Assembly (NCBI GenBank): GCA_022184915.1
Contig: JAGTJU010000003.1
Span: 186,001-250,000 of the forward strand
Reading direction: 5' to 3'
Length of the DNA stretch: 64,000 bases
Origin: Myxococcales bacterium
Lineage (GTDB): Bacteria; Myxococcota_A; Polyangia; Fen-1088
Shown: piece by piece, positions 26,004 to 36,009 of the stretch
How positions within the stretch are numbered: position 1 is the first letter of the stretch
Layout of the letters: each line of letters opens with the position of its first letter
The notes under the pieces: generated by a model
The model's database searches: none
Seen by the model: the letters and a program-made list of their open reading frames with translations, nothing else
What the model was told of the DNA's origin: nothing
Made by a program: the position numbers and the translations under genes

Positions 26004-27287
26004 TTAGTCCCCCCGGCGGGTTTCGTGGCGAATCGTCACGGCGCGGCCGTGCGCCTCGAGGCCTTCCACCTCGGTGAGGCGCTCGATGTGGGCGGACTGG
26101 GCCGCGAGGGCGGCGGCGCTGTACTCGATGAAGGAGCTGCGCTTGATGAAGTCGCCCACCCCGAGGGGTGAGGAGAACCGGGCGCTGCCCCCGGTGGGCA
26201 ACACGTGGCTCGGCCCGGCGATGTAGTCCCCCACGGACTCGGGGGTGTGGCTGCCCACGAACACGGCGCCCGCCCGCGTGACCTCGGGCGCCAGGGCCCG
26301 GGCGTCGGCGAGGGCGAGCTCGGCGTGCTCGGGAGCGAGCAGGTTCACGACGGCGATGGCTTCGGCCGCCGAATCGACCACGATGGCGAGCCCCCAGTCC
26401 TTGATGGCCTGCGCCGCGATGGCTCTCCGGGGCAGCGCAGGAAGCTGGCGGGCCAGCTCGGCGCACACGGCTTCGGCCACCTCCCGGCCCACGGCTACGA
26501 GGATGGGGGCGGCCAGCACGTCGTGCTCGGCCTGGGCGAGCAGGTCGGCGGCCACCCAGGAGGCGGGCACCGAGGCGTCGGCGGCGACGACGATCTCGGT
26601 CGGGCCGGCGATCGCGTCGATGCCCACGTCACCAAATACCAGACGCTTGGCCGCCGTGACGTAGGCGTTGCCGGGGCCCACGATCTTGTCGACGCGGGGC
26701 ACGGATTCCGTGCCGTAGGCCAGCGCGGCGATCGCCTGGGCGCCGCCGATGTGAAAGATGCGATCCACGCCGGCCACCTGCGCAGCAGCCAGGGCCTCGT
26801 TCGACGGTCCGGGGGTCACCATGATGACCTCGCGTACGCCGGCCACGCGGGCGGGGATGGCCGTCATGAGCACGGTCGAGGGGTAAAGCGCGGTGCCGCC
26901 CGGGACGTAGATGCCCGCGCGCTCCATCGGGATGTAGCGGCAGCCAAGGCGCACGCCGCCCTCCTCGAAGGAGAACGAGGTGTAGCGCTCGTGGGCGTGG
27001 TAGGCGCGAATGCGCGCGGCGGCCTCCTCGAGGGCGGCCCGGACGGGGGCAGCGACCTCGGCGGCGGCGGCATGCCAGGCCTGGCGCGGCAGCTCGAGGA
27101 CGTCGAGGGTGCGCGCCTCGAACTTCGCCGTGAGGGCCCGCAAGGCGGCGTCGCCTCCGGCCCGGACCTGGGCCACGATGTCCCGGGCGGCGGCTTCCAC
27201 CGCCGGGGGCATGGCGGAGGTGCGCCGACCGAGCGCCGCCAGGCGGGCGCGGTAATCGGGGTCGCGCGGAGAGATGAGGCTCAACAT
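26004..27287 (-). CDS. hisD: Histidinol dehydrogenase
   Basis: A 427-residue enzyme for the last two oxidation steps of histidine synthesis, L-histidinol to L-histidine with NAD. Motifs visible are [20 protein letters not shown], the active-site strand [43 protein letters not shown] with the zinc-binding Gln/His, and [10 protein letters not shown] with the catalytic Glu-His pair. Length is normal. Other his genes are not adjacent, and hisIE lies 13 kb away on the other strand, so the pathway is scattered. It is divergent from the SctV-like gene with a 150 bp gap. Confidence 0.96.
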   Translation of the reverse strand: MLSLISPRDPDYRARLAALGRRTSAMPPAVEAAARDIVAQVRAGGDAALRALTAKFEARTLDVLELPRQAWHAAAAEVAAPVRAALEEAAARIRAYHAHERYTSFSFEEGGVRLGCRYIPMERAGIYVPGGTALYPSTVLMTAIPARVAGVREVIMVTPGPSNEALAAAQVAGVDRIFHIGGAQAIAALAYGTESVPRVDKIVGPGNAYVTAAKRLVFGDVGIDAIAGPTEIVVAADASVPASWVAADLLAQAEHDVLAAPILVAVGREVAEAVCAELARQLPALPRRAIAAQAIKDWGLAIVVDSAAEAIAVVNLLAPEHAELALADARALAPEVTRAGAVFVGSHTPESVGDYIAGPSHVLPTGGSARFSSPLGVGDFIKRSSFIEYSAAALAAQSAHIERLTEVEGLEAHGRAVTIRHETRRGD

Positions 27288-27437
27288 GGGGAAAAAACTA
27301 TAGCGGACCCGCCGTGCGCACGCCGGGGCAGCTCCGTGGGGGGCGGGCGCGACGAGCCGGTCCCCCCCCCGCAGACCCCGGCATTTCCTGCTCCCGCTCT
27401 TGACCTTACGTTCGTTTGGGCAGGATCATCCGCGGCG

Positions 27438-29477
27438 ATGTCGAAGGCCACCTCGTGGGGCGTTGGATTCGGCGCCCCGGGGCGCGACGGGGCGGGTGCG
27501 CGGTGGGGGCGCGGCGCCGACGTGGCCCTGGCCGTGGTGGTGGTGGCCACGGTGGGCATGATGATCGTGCCGCTGCCCACGGCGCTCCTGGACGTGCTGA
27601 TCACGGCCAACATCGCCGCGGCGGTGACGTTGCTGCTGGTGTCCCTCTACGTGGGCGAGGCGCTCAAGATCGCCACCTTCCCCACCTTGCTGTTGCTCAC
27701 GACCCTGTTCCGTGTGGCGATCGAGGTGTCGGCCACGCGCCTCATCCTGGTGCACGCGGACGCGGGCGAGGTCATCGAGGCGTTTGGGCGCTTCGTGGTC
27801 GCGGGCAATCTGGTCGTGGGGGTGGTGGTGTTCCTCATCCTCACGCTGGTGCAGTTCGTGGTGGTGGCCAAGGGCGCTGAACGTGTGGCGGAAGTGGGCG
27901 CCCGGTTCACGCTGGACGCGATGCCGGGCAAACAACTCGCGATCGACGCGGCTTTGCGGGCGGGGCACATCGATCGAGACGAGGCCGAGCGGCGGCGCAC
28001 ACGCCTGCACCGCGAGTCGCAGTTCTTCGGGGCGATGGACGGCGCCATGAAGTTCGTGAAGGGCGATGCTCTGGCGGGGGTGCTGATCCTGGCCGTGAAC
28101 CTGGTGGGCGGGATGGTGATCGGCGTGTTCCAGCGGCAGATGTCGTTCGGGGCGGCGGCGCGCGCCTATACGATCTTGACGATCGGGGAAGGACTGGTGG
28201 CGCAGATCCCCGCCCTGATCCTGTCCACCGCTGCGGGCGTGTTGGTGACGCGGGTTTCGTCGGAGGACCAGGCCACGGCGCTCGGCAGCGAGATCGGGCG
28301 GCAGATCCGCGCGCAGCCGAAGGCGCTCGGGTTCGCAGCAGGGCTTTTGGCGGTGATGGCGCTCATCCCGGGCCTGCCCGCAGTGCCGTTCCTGGTGCTG
28401 GCGGGGGGATTGGGCTTTGTGGCCCAGCGGCTGATGCGGGCCGAGCCGCCCGTCGTGCCGCCCACGCCCCGGGCGCGGCAACGTCCGGACCTGACGCTGC
28501 CCGCGGCGGTCTCGGTGAAGATGGGCGCGGAGCTTGCGGACGAGCTCGTGGGGCTGGGCGACGAGCTGTCCGCGTGCACCGAGGCGTTCGCGCACACGCG
28601 GGGTATCCGCGTCTCTTCGGTGGCGCTGCACACGGACGACAGCTTGGCGCCGCGGGATTTCGTGGTGGCGCTGCACGACGTGGCGGTGGCCCAGGGCACC
28701 TGCCCCGTGGACAGCCTGCTGGCGCTCACCGAGGCCAACCGGCTCACGCCCCGGGGGGTGCCTGCCGTGCCGGCTCGCCTTCCGGACGGGCGTTCGGCGT
28801 GCTGGATCCCGGCGGCGCTCGAAGCCGACCTCGCCGCCCAGGGCACCGTGTGCTGGCCGGCAGAGACCGTGGTTGCGGAGCACGTGCGCGCGGTGCTGGA
28901 GGAGCACGGACACGAGCTGGTAGGGCTCGACGAAGCGCAGGCGTTGCTGGCGACACTGGAAAAGGATCACGGCGCACTCGTGGCCGAAACGGTGCCGAAG
29001 GCGATCTCGCTGGCCACGTTGGCGGAGGTGCTACGGCGGCTCGCGGAGGAGAAGCTATCGCTGCGGCACTTGCGCGCGGTTTTGGAGGTGGTGGCCCGCG
29101 CCCAAACGCCCGACGAGCGGCGCCCCGACGCGCTTGCCGAGACGAGCCGCGTGGCGCTCAGGCGGGCGATCAGCCGGGCCCACACGAACGGTGACGGCCA
29201 TATGGCGGCCTTCGCGCTCGACCCCGTGGTCGAAGAGACGCTGCGGGAAGCCGAGGGCCGTTCGGGTCTGGCGCCCGCCCTGGCGCGCGACGTGATCGCA
29301 GGCGCGCGGCGCGCGTTCGGCGCCGTGGAGCGCCCTTTGGTGCTGACCTCGGGACGCGTGCGACGGCAAACGTTCAGTCTGCTTTACACCGAGTTTCCTT
29401 CGGTCACCGTGCTGTCCTACGACGAGCTCTTGCCCGATGTGGCCGTGGAGATTCTGGGACGCATCGGCCCGGGTTGA
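27438..29477 (+). CDS. Orphan SctV/FlhA (FHIPEP family) type III export gate protein
   Basis: A 679-residue protein. The N-terminal half has about seven or eight membrane helices and contains the FHIPEP signature region RFTLDAMPGKQLAIDAALRAG and the conserved AKGAERVAEVGAR. The C-terminal half is the cytosolic ring domain (AETVPKAISLATLAEVLRRL, GLAPALARDVIAG). In type III systems the nonameric ring of this protein accepts substrates and chaperones for export. No other secretion or flagellar gene occurs in the window, so it stands alone between hisD and an isoaspartyl peptidase. The start at 27438 is the first ATG before the family domain, and the long upstream extension is antisense to hisD. 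Whether it serves a complete system elsewhere cannot be told. Confidence 0.88.
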   Translation: MSKATSWGVGFGAPGRDGAGARWGRGADVALAVVVVATVGMMIVPLPTALLDVLITANIAAAVTLLLVSLYVGEALKIATFPTLLLLTTLFRVAIEVSATRLILVHADAGEVIEAFGRFVVAGNLVVGVVVFLILTLVQFVVVAKGAERVAEVGARFTLDAMPGKQLAIDAALRAGHIDRDEAERRRTRLHRESQFFGAMDGAMKFVKGDALAGVLILAVNLVGGMVIGVFQRQMSFGAAARAYTILTIGEGLVAQIPALILSTAAGVLVTRVSSEDQATALGSEIGRQIRAQPKALGFAAGLLAVMALIPGLPAVPFLVLAGGLGFVAQRLMRAEPPVVPPTPRARQRPDLTLPAAVSVKMGAELADELVGLGDELSACTEAFAHTRGIRVSSVALHTDDSLAPRDFVVALHDVAVAQGTCPVDSLLALTEANRLTPRGVPAVPARLPDGRSACWIPAALEADLAAQGTVCWPAETVVAEHVRAVLEEHGHELVGLDEAQALLATLEKDHGALVAETVPKAISLATLAEVLRRLAEEKLSLRHLRAVLEVVARAQTPDERRPDALAETSRVALRRAISRAHTNGDGHMAAFALDPVVEETLREAEGRSGLAPALARDVIAGARRAFGAVERPLVLTSGRVRRQTFSLLYTEFPSVTVLSYDELLPDVAVEILGRIGPG

Positions 29478-29539
29478 CGACGGCGACGCGGGCACAGGCA
29501 ACCGAGGCGCCGCACACCGGGCTGCCGTAAGCTCTGCGC

Positions 29540-30421
29540 GTGACGACAGCGATGGCCCCTCGCCTTTTGATCCACGGTGGTGCCGGCAACCTCGACCCCG
29601 CCACCGCCCGTGCCGACGAGGCGCGGCCCGCGTTGGCGGCGGCCCTGCGGGCGGGGTTCGCGGTGCTGGAGCGAGGCGGCCGCGCGCTCGATGCGGTGCA
29701 GACCGCCGTGGTGGTGCTGGAAGACAGCGGCCTCTTCAGCGCGGGCAAGGGCGCCTGCGAGGACGCGGCGGGCGACGTGACGCTGGACGCGGCGATCATG
29801 GACGGCGTGAGCCGCGCGGGCGGCGCCGTGGCCAGCGTGGCGGGCGTGCGGAACGCCATCGTGGGGGCGCGCAGGGTCCTCGAGCACACGCCTCACGTGT
29901 TGCTCGTGGGGGCAGGTGCCGAGTCGTTTTTGCGGGAGCACCAGGTGCCGTTCGCGCCGCGGAGCTACTTTCAGCCAGCTTACGCCGCCGCGGCCCCACG
30001 CCACGGGACGGTGGGCGCCGTGGCCCTCGATGCCCAGGGCCATCTGGCGGCCGCCACGTCGACAGGAGGCATCCTGGGCAAACGGCCGGGGCGCGTGGGC
30101 GACTCTCCGATCCTCGGGGCGGGCACCTACGCCGACGAGACCTGCGCCGTATCGGCCACGGGGCAAGGCGAGTTCTTCCTGCGCAGCGTGTTTGCGTTCC
30201 GGGTGGCGAGGGACGTGGCGGCGGGACGGGACGTGGGCGAGGCGCTCCGTGCGGGGCTGGCCGACGTGCAGACGCTGGGCGGCCGCGGGGGCGCCCTGGT
30301 GCTGGCCGCCGATGGGCGCTGGGGCATGCACCTCACCACGCCGGGCATGTTCCGCGGGGTGCTGGGCGCTGGGCAGGCCCCGCAGGTGGCGGTCTGGGAC
30401 GAGGCGCTCGGCCCTGTCTAG
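29540..30421 (+). CDS. Isoaspartyl peptidase/L-asparaginase (T2 Ntn-hydrolase)
   Basis: A 293-residue precursor of the plant-type asparaginase family, which self-cleaves before a threonine. RLLIHGGAGNL at the start is the family opening. The cleavage and nucleophile site is HGTVGAVALD (Thr after Gly), and TSTGGILGKRPGRVGDSPI plus GAGTYADE form the substrate pocket. It would hydrolyse isoaspartyl dipeptides or asparagine after cleavage into alpha and beta chains. Length is at the short end of the family. The start is the GTG at 29540, with an ATG at 29552 as alternative. It lies 62 bp behind the SctV-like gene, and its stop overlaps that of the convergent efflux gene. Confidence 0.9.
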   Translation: MTTAMAPRLLIHGGAGNLDPATARADEARPALAAALRAGFAVLERGGRALDAVQTAVVVLEDSGLFSAGKGACEDAAGDVTLDAAIMDGVSRAGGAVASVAGVRNAIVGARRVLEHTPHVLLVGAGAESFLREHQVPFAPRSYFQPAYAAAAPRHGTVGAVALDAQGHLAAATSTGGILGKRPGRVGDSPILGAGTYADETCAVSATGQGEFFLRSVFAFRVARDVAAGRDVGEALRAGLADVQTLGGRGGALVLAADGRWGMHLTTPGMFRGVLGAGQAPQVAVWDEALGPV

Positions 30422-33400
30422 GCACCGCCCGCGGCGCCCTCCGGTCGGCGGCGGGCGGCTCCGAAGCGCACGTGCAGGGTGGGCAGCACCAAGAGCGTAA
30501 GCAGCGTGGACGTGACCAGGCCTCCGATGACCACGGTGGCCAGGGGGCGTTGCACTTCGGCGCCGGCGCCCGAGGCAACCGCCATGGGCAAAAAGCCAAG
30601 CGAAGCCACGAGGGCCGTGGTGAGCACGGGCCGCAGGCGGCGCAGGGCACCCTCGCGGGCTGCGGTGTGAGGGTCGTGCCCCGTGTCGCTTTGGTGGCGT
30701 ATCTGCGACACGAGCACCAGGCCGTTGAGCACCGCCACGCCGAAGAGCGCGATGAAACCCACCCCGGCCGAAATCGAGAACGGCAGGCCCACGAGGGCCA
30801 GCGCGAAGATCCCCCCCACCGCCGCGAAGGGCACGTTGATGAAGATGAGCGCCGCGGGCCGCACGGCGCCGAAGGTGGCGTAAAGCAGGCCAAAGATGAG
30901 CACGAGCGCCAGGGGAACCACGATGGCCAGTCGGGCCTTCGCACGCCGCAAGTTATCGAATTGGCCGCCGAGCTCGATGTGATAACCGGGCGGCAGCGAG
31001 AGGGACGCGGCCAGCTGGGCCTGCGCTTCGTCGGCGAAGCCCCCGAGGTCGCGGCCCCGCACGTTGGCCTGGACGACGAGGCGGCGCTGGTTGCCTTCTC
31101 GGTTGACCAGCAGGGGCTCGTCGGTGATTTCCACGCTGGCCAGCTCCTCGAGCAGAGCAAAGCCTCCCCCGGGGGTGCGGATGGGCAGGCGGCGAAGGGC
31201 GTCGAGGTCGTTGCGGGCCTCGGGCGCGAGCCGTACCCGCAAGGCGAAGCGCCGGCGCCCTTCGAGCACGAAGCCCACCGTTGTGCCGCCGACGATTTGC
31301 ACGGCGGCCATCACGTCATCGGCGTCGACCCCGCGGCGGGCGATGGCTTCGCGATCCACCGTGACCTCGAGCGCGGGCAGACCGGCCACCCGATCCACCC
31401 GCACGTCGGCCGCGCCTTCGAGCCCGGAGAGGAGGCGGCCGATCTGGGCACCGAAGCGGCCGAGGACACTCAGGTCTTCGCCGTAGAGCTTGACCGCGAA
31501 GTCCGAGCGCACCCCCGAGATGAGCTCGTTCGTGCGCATCTCGATGGGCTGCGAAAATCCCATGGCGGCGCCGGGGGCCGCCTCGCGGAGAGCCGCTTCG
31601 ACCTCCGTCACGAGATCTTCGCGGGAGCGGGCGCGGGGCCATTCGTCGCGCGGCCTCAACATCACGAACACATCGGATTGTTCGACGCCCATCGGATCGT
31701 TGGCGATCTCGGGCCGCCCGGTCTTAGTGACCACGGTCTGCACCTCGGGGAACGTGGCCAGGGCGGCCTCGATGAGCAGGCCCTGGCGGATCGACTCCTC
31801 GAGCGAGGTGGACGGCAGGCGGTTGACCTCGATGACGAGCGCGCCTTCGTCGAGCGTCGGCACGAATTCGGTGCCGAGACCTCGCGCGACGAAGACCCCC
31901 ACGACGAGAGCGGCCGCCGCCACGCCCCCCACCCGTACGGGGTGGTCGAGCGTGCGCGTGAGCGCGGGGGCGTAGAGCTTGCGTGCCGCCTCCACGACGG
32001 GGCTCGGCTTGTCGTGTTCGTGTCGCCCCAGCAGCAAAGCGGCAAGCGCCGGCACGAAGGTGAGCGAGAGCACGAACGCCCCCGCCAGGGCGAAAAGCAC
32101 GGTGAGCGCCATGGGCGCGAAGAGCTTGCCCTCCACACCCTCGAGCGCGAGGATGGGCACGTACACGAGCGCGATGATGAGCTCACCGAAGAGCGTGGCC
32201 GAGCGCACCTCGACGGCGGCTTGCTGCACGATCTCGTCACGTTCGGCGCGCGTCAAGCTGCGGCCGAGGCGCTGGGTGGCCTCGGACAGGTGCAGCACGG
32301 CGTTTTCGAGCAGGATGATCCCGCCATCCACCACCAGACCAAAGTCGATGGCGCCCAGGGACATGAGATTGCCCGAGAGGCCCATCTGCCGCATGCCGAT
32401 GAACGCGGCCAACATCGACAGCGGGATCATGGCGGCCGCGATGAGGCCCGCGCGCAGGTTCCGCAGCATGATGAAGAGCAGCGCCACCACGAGCAGGCCC
32501 CCTTCGATGAGGTTGCGGGCCACCGTGCGGATGGTCTGGTTGACGAGCGCCGTGCGATCGTAGAAGGCCTCGAGGCGAATGCCTGCGGGCAGGGTCTGGT
32601 TTATCCGCGCGACCTCGGCCGCCACGGCCCGCGCCACCACGCGTGAGTTTTCTCCCTGGAGCATCATGGCGGTTCCCGCCACGATCTCGCCCCGCGCATC
32701 CCGTGTGGTGGCGCCCTGCCTCAACATGGGCGCGAGGCGCACGGTGCCCAGCTGGTCGACGGTGACAGGGATACCTTTGCGGTGGGCCACGAGGATGCGC
32801 CCCATCTCCTGGGTGGATTGGACGAGCGCATCGCCCCGGACGAGCAGCCCTTCGGGCCCGCGCAGGATGGCCCCGCCCCCCACGCTGCGGTTGTTGCGCG
32901 TGAGCGCCGAGAGGAGATCCTGCAGAGACACGCCGAAGACCACCAGGCGATCGGGATCCACGGACACCTCGTAGGTCTTGAGCTCGCCCCCGGAGGTGTT
33001 CACCTCCACCACGCCAGGAACCATGCGCAAACGGGGCGCGATCGTCCAGTCGAGCAGGGCACGCAGCTCCATCGCCGAGGTGCCCGTGCCGCGCAGCTCG
33101 AACTGATAGATCTCGCCGAGCCCGGTGGTCATGGGGCCGAGCTCGGGCGTGCCGTAGGCCGAGGGCACGTTGTCCCGCATGCGCGGCAGCCTCTCGCTCA
33201 CGAGCTGACGGGCGAAGAAGGGATCGGTGTCGTCGTCGAACACCACCGTGACGGCCGAGGTGCCGAAGCGAGAAAGGCTGCGAATCTCCTGCACCCGCGG
33301 CATGCCCGTGAGCGCCTGCTCCACGGGCACGGTGACCAGGCGCTCGACGTCGAGCGGCGCGAGCGACGGGGCGCTCGTGAGCACCTGGACCTGCACGTTG

Positions 33401-33555
33401 GTGAGATCGGGCACGGCGTCGATCGGTAAGCGGGAGAAGGCCCGCAGGCCCAGGGCCACGAACACCGCCGTGAAGGCCAAGATGACGAAGCGCCGGCGAA
33501 TGCTGAAAGCCACGAGGGCGTTCAGCACCCGCGTGGACAGACGGGGGTCGCTCAT
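30418..33555 (-). CDS. CusA/CzcA-type heavy-metal RND efflux pump
   Basis: A 1045-residue inner-membrane proton/metal antiporter. The fourth-helix motif AIDFGLVVDGGIILLENA carries the acidic residues that mark the heavy-metal efflux (HME) subfamily. TFVPALAALLLG and the N-terminal RRRFVILAFTAVFVALGL agree. Two large periplasmic loops have the normal size. It is the last gene of a leftward trio, and its ATG at 33555 overlaps the stop of the adaptor gene (ATGA). Metal specificity is not clear. No metal-responsive regulator is adjacent, which is unusual for a czc/cus operon. Confidence 0.92.
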   Translation of the reverse strand: MSDPRLSTRVLNALVAFSIRRRFVILAFTAVFVALGLRAFSRLPIDAVPDLTNVQVQVLTSAPSLAPLDVERLVTVPVEQALTGMPRVQEIRSLSRFGTSAVTVVFDDDTDPFFARQLVSERLPRMRDNVPSAYGTPELGPMTTGLGEIYQFELRGTGTSAMELRALLDWTIAPRLRMVPGVVEVNTSGGELKTYEVSVDPDRLVVFGVSLQDLLSALTRNNRSVGGGAILRGPEGLLVRGDALVQSTQEMGRILVAHRKGIPVTVDQLGTVRLAPMLRQGATTRDARGEIVAGTAMMLQGENSRVVARAVAAEVARINQTLPAGIRLEAFYDRTALVNQTIRTVARNLIEGGLLVVALLFIMLRNLRAGLIAAAMIPLSMLAAFIGMRQMGLSGNLMSLGAIDFGLVVDGGIILLENAVLHLSEATQRLGRSLTRAERDEIVQQAAVEVRSATLFGELIIALVYVPILALEGVEGKLFAPMALTVLFALAGAFVLSLTFVPALAALLLGRHEHDKPSPVVEAARKLYAPALTRTLDHPVRVGGVAAAALVVGVFVARGLGTEFVPTLDEGALVIEVNRLPSTSLEESIRQGLLIEAALATFPEVQTVVTKTGRPEIANDPMGVEQSDVFVMLRPRDEWPRARSREDLVTEVEAALREAAPGAAMGFSQPIEMRTNELISGVRSDFAVKLYGEDLSVLGRFGAQIGRLLSGLEGAADVRVDRVAGLPALEVTVDREAIARRGVDADDVMAAVQIVGGTTVGFVLEGRRRFALRVRLAPEARNDLDALRRLPIRTPGGGFALLEELASVEITDEPLLVNREGNQRRLVVQANVRGRDLGGFADEAQAQLAASLSLPPGYHIELGGQFDNLRRAKARLAIVVPLALVLIFGLLYATFGAVRPAALIFINVPFAAVGGIFALALVGLPFSISAGVGFIALFGVAVLNGLVLVSQIRHQSDTGHDPHTAAREGALRRLRPVLTTALVASLGFLPMAVASGAGAEVQRPLATVVIGGLVTSTLLTLLVLPTLHVRFGAARRRPEGAAGGA

Positions 33556-34715
33556 CCTTCGTCCATGATCAGGGCACGTTCGAGCTCACCCCGCAGCGCA
33601 AACGCGCCGGCCGTCACCACCAGGTCACCAGGCTTCACACCGGACAGCAGGCGTCGGAACCCTCCTTGCGGGGGGGAGGCTTCGACGGCCCGGGGCTCGT
33701 AGGTGCCGCTCTTCGTGCGCAGGAAGACGGAGGCACGGCCCATGACGACTTGAACGGCGGCTTCGGGCACCCACAGGGCCTCGGGATCCGTGGGCAGGGC
33801 CACCCAGGCGGTGGCCGAGGTGCCGGGGCGCAGACGCCCCTCGGCGTTGTCGAGCGGCACGCGGACCTCGGTGGTGCGGGTCAGCGGATCCACCAGATCG
33901 CTGACGAAGTCGATGCGGCCCTCGTAGGTGCGGCCGGGCTGGCTGGCCACCTGCACCTCGACCTTGTGACCTTTGTCGATGAAGCGCAGGTCCCGCTCGT
34001 AGGCGCGCAGGCTCGCCCAGATCCGCTTCGTGTCCGCGACGGTGAGGACCGCCTCGCTTCCGGTGAGCACTTGCCCCACGGAGACGTCGAGCTGGGTGAC
34101 ACGGCCGCTGATCGGGGCACGAACCGTACCGGCGTGCGCGGCGCTGGCTTCGTGGTCCACGAGGTCACGGACGGACTTTGGGCTCAAGCCCAAAAAACGC
34201 AGGTGCTCCTCGGCTTCGTCGACCGCCGCTTTGACCGCGGCGAAATCGGCCTGGGCGCGGCGCAGCTCGGCTTCGGGCCCCACGCCTTCGTCGACGAGCA
34301 AGCGCTGCCGCGCGAGCGCGTCTTCGGCGGCCCCGAGCCGCGCCGTGGCCGTGAGGTACTTGAGGGTGGCTTCGTGGATGTCGATGCTCTCGATGTCGAG
34401 CAGGGGCTGGCCCTTGCGAACCTCGTCGCCGAGCGCCACCCGAATCGCCACCACGCGCCCGGGCACGCGCGCGCCCACCTGCGCGATGAAACGGGGGTCT
34501 CCCACCACGGTGGCCGCCAGCGCGAGCCGCGGGGAGAACGCCTGCGGGGCCAAAGCGGTGACCTCGATGCCTGCGTTCTGCGCGGCCTTTGCGCTGAGGG
34601 TGACGGCGGTGGGCTCGGAGGCGGGCGGGGGGGGCGCCGGAGCGGGCGGCGGCTCGCGGCATGCCAGCATGAGCAGGACGGCGAGCCCGAGGACGTGGTG
34701 ACGGTGAACGATCAT
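33552..34715 (-). CDS. CusB/CzcB-type periplasmic adaptor lipoprotein
   Basis: A 387-residue membrane-fusion protein. The start at 34715 overlaps the TolC-like gene stop (ATGA). A short signal (HHVLGLAVLLMLAC) ends in a lipobox, and a Pro-rich linker follows. Then come the barrel-sandwich (GARVPGRVVAIRVALGDEVR), a helical hairpin (EDALARQRLLVDEGVGPEAE), the second lipoyl half (GTVRAPISGRVTQLDVSVGQ), and a beta-barrel domain (EGRIDFVSDLVDPLTRTTEV). It would link the RND pump to the outer-membrane channel. An open frame joins it to the upstream gene over 927 codons, but that is a result of the frameshift described for that gene. Confidence 0.9.
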   Translation of the reverse strand: MIVHRHHVLGLAVLLMLACREPPPAPAPPPPASEPTAVTLSAKAAQNAGIEVTALAPQAFSPRLALAATVVGDPRFIAQVGARVPGRVVAIRVALGDEVRKGQPLLDIESIDIHEATLKYLTATARLGAAEDALARQRLLVDEGVGPEAELRRAQADFAAVKAAVDEAEEHLRFLGLSPKSVRDLVDHEASAAHAGTVRAPISGRVTQLDVSVGQVLTGSEAVLTVADTKRIWASLRAYERDLRFIDKGHKVEVQVASQPGRTYEGRIDFVSDLVDPLTRTTEVRVPLDNAEGRLRPGTSATAWVALPTDPEALWVPEAAVQVVMGRASVFLRTKSGTYEPRAVEASPPQGGFRRLLSGVKPGDLVVTAGAFALRGELERALIMDEG

Positions 34716-35990
34716 GGAGCTCCTGCGGCCGCGGGATAGGCGGCCTGTTCGAGCGCGAGGCGGGCGCGGGCGGCTTCGGTGAGGGCCAAAAGCGTGGCCT
34801 CGCGGACGGCGCTCCCCTCCCGCCGCGCGAGCAACACCTCCGCCAGGGGCGCTTGCCCGAGTTCGTAGGCACGGGTGGTGAGGGCAACGGCCTCGCTCGA
34901 GATCCTCGCGCGCGCCCGCAAGATCATCGTACGCGGCCTTGGACGCTTGCCAGCGCGCGTGGGCGCCCCGCACGCTCGCTTCGGCTTCGGCGTGCAGCGC
35001 CCCCTGCTCGGCCGCGCCCGTGGCGAGCCGCGCGGCCACGAGCGCGCGGGCGGTTTGGTTGCGCTGGAAGGGCAAGGGCAGCGTGAGCCCCACGTGGGTA
35101 AAACGATCGTTGGCTTCCTGGGCAGCCTCTGCGAACACGCGGGGCACGGGAATGGCCAGCTGGGACTGCAGCGCCTGCTCGGCCTGCAGCACGTCTTGCG
35201 CCACCTGCAGGCGCACCACGTCGGGGCGGCGGGACAGGGGCGCGAGCAGCACGGGCAGCGGGGGTGCATCCGGCAGGGGTAACGTGCCCGAAAACGCCAC
35301 GTCGAGCGTGGGACGTCCCAGGCGGCCGAGCAGCGCGCCCCGCTGGGACGCCAAGGCCGCTTCGGCCAGGCCCAGGGCGGCGCGGGCTTCGGCCACCACG
35401 GCCCGGGCCAGGGCCACTTCGGCTTCGCCCACCACCCCGGCCCGGCGGCGCACCTCGGCCACCTCCAACAGGCGTGCGTCGAGCGCAAGCCGGGTCTGCG
35501 CGAGCGCGATCCGGGCCACGGCCGCCTCGGCCTGCAACCACACGTCGAGCGTGCCGTAGCGGTACTGCCACAGGGCCTCGGCGGCCTGGGCCTCGGCCAG
35601 GCGCACGCCCGCCTCTGCGAGGCGCACCCGCCGGCTGCGGGCAAACGAGACGCTGACCGGCACAGAGAGCGCAAGGCCCACGTCGGTGCCCTGCCCCGCG
35701 CCCCCGAGGTCGCGGGGGCCGAAGTAGCCTTCGAGTTCGGGGTTCTGGGTGAGCCAGAGCCCCTGGCCTATGCGCGCGGCCCGGGCTTCGCCCACGGCCG
35801 TCTCGATGACGAAGGCCGCGGGCGAGGTGGCCACGAGCCGCTCCACGGCGTCCCGATCGAGCACCGGCGTTTCGGCCCGCGCGGGCGGGCTTGGCAGCAG
35901 GCTGCCCAAGAACGTGCCGCACGCCAAGCCGAAGACGACGCGCGGGCGCCCGAGGGACCAGGAGCGGAGACGATGAGGCGACGGGGACAA
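34712..35990 (-). pseudogene. TolC/CzcC-like outer-membrane efflux protein, frameshifted
   Basis: The first 350 codons read a normal TolC-family protein. There is a signal segment ending PPARA, then long helices (VRLAEAGVRLAEAQAAEALW, RRRAGVVGEAEVALARAVVA) and strand regions (RFTHVGLTLPLPFQRNQTAR). At about 34920 the frame is lost. The C-terminal helices (ARISSEAVALTTRAYELGQA, LAEVLLARREGSAVREATLL) continue in the next frame to the stop at 34712. One extra base, CTTG for CTG at the junction DDL-RARAR, explains it. As written, the frame runs on into the adaptor gene and fuses the two. The start is unclear: a TTG at 35990 is the best in-frame choice, with GAGG directly before it. Real mutation or sequence error cannot be separated here. 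Confidence 0.8.
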
Positions 35991-36009
35991 CCTCAGGCAG
36001 CTTACGGAC

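Noticed and set aside
27400-27428. Possible promoter TTGACC-N17-GGATCA for the SctV-like gene
   Set aside because: The -10 element is poor and would leave almost no leader before the ATG.
26205-27437. Long N-terminal extension of the SctV-like frame
   Set aside because: It is the antisense of hisD, with Gly/His/Arg-rich composition. The membrane protein starts at the ATG at 27438.
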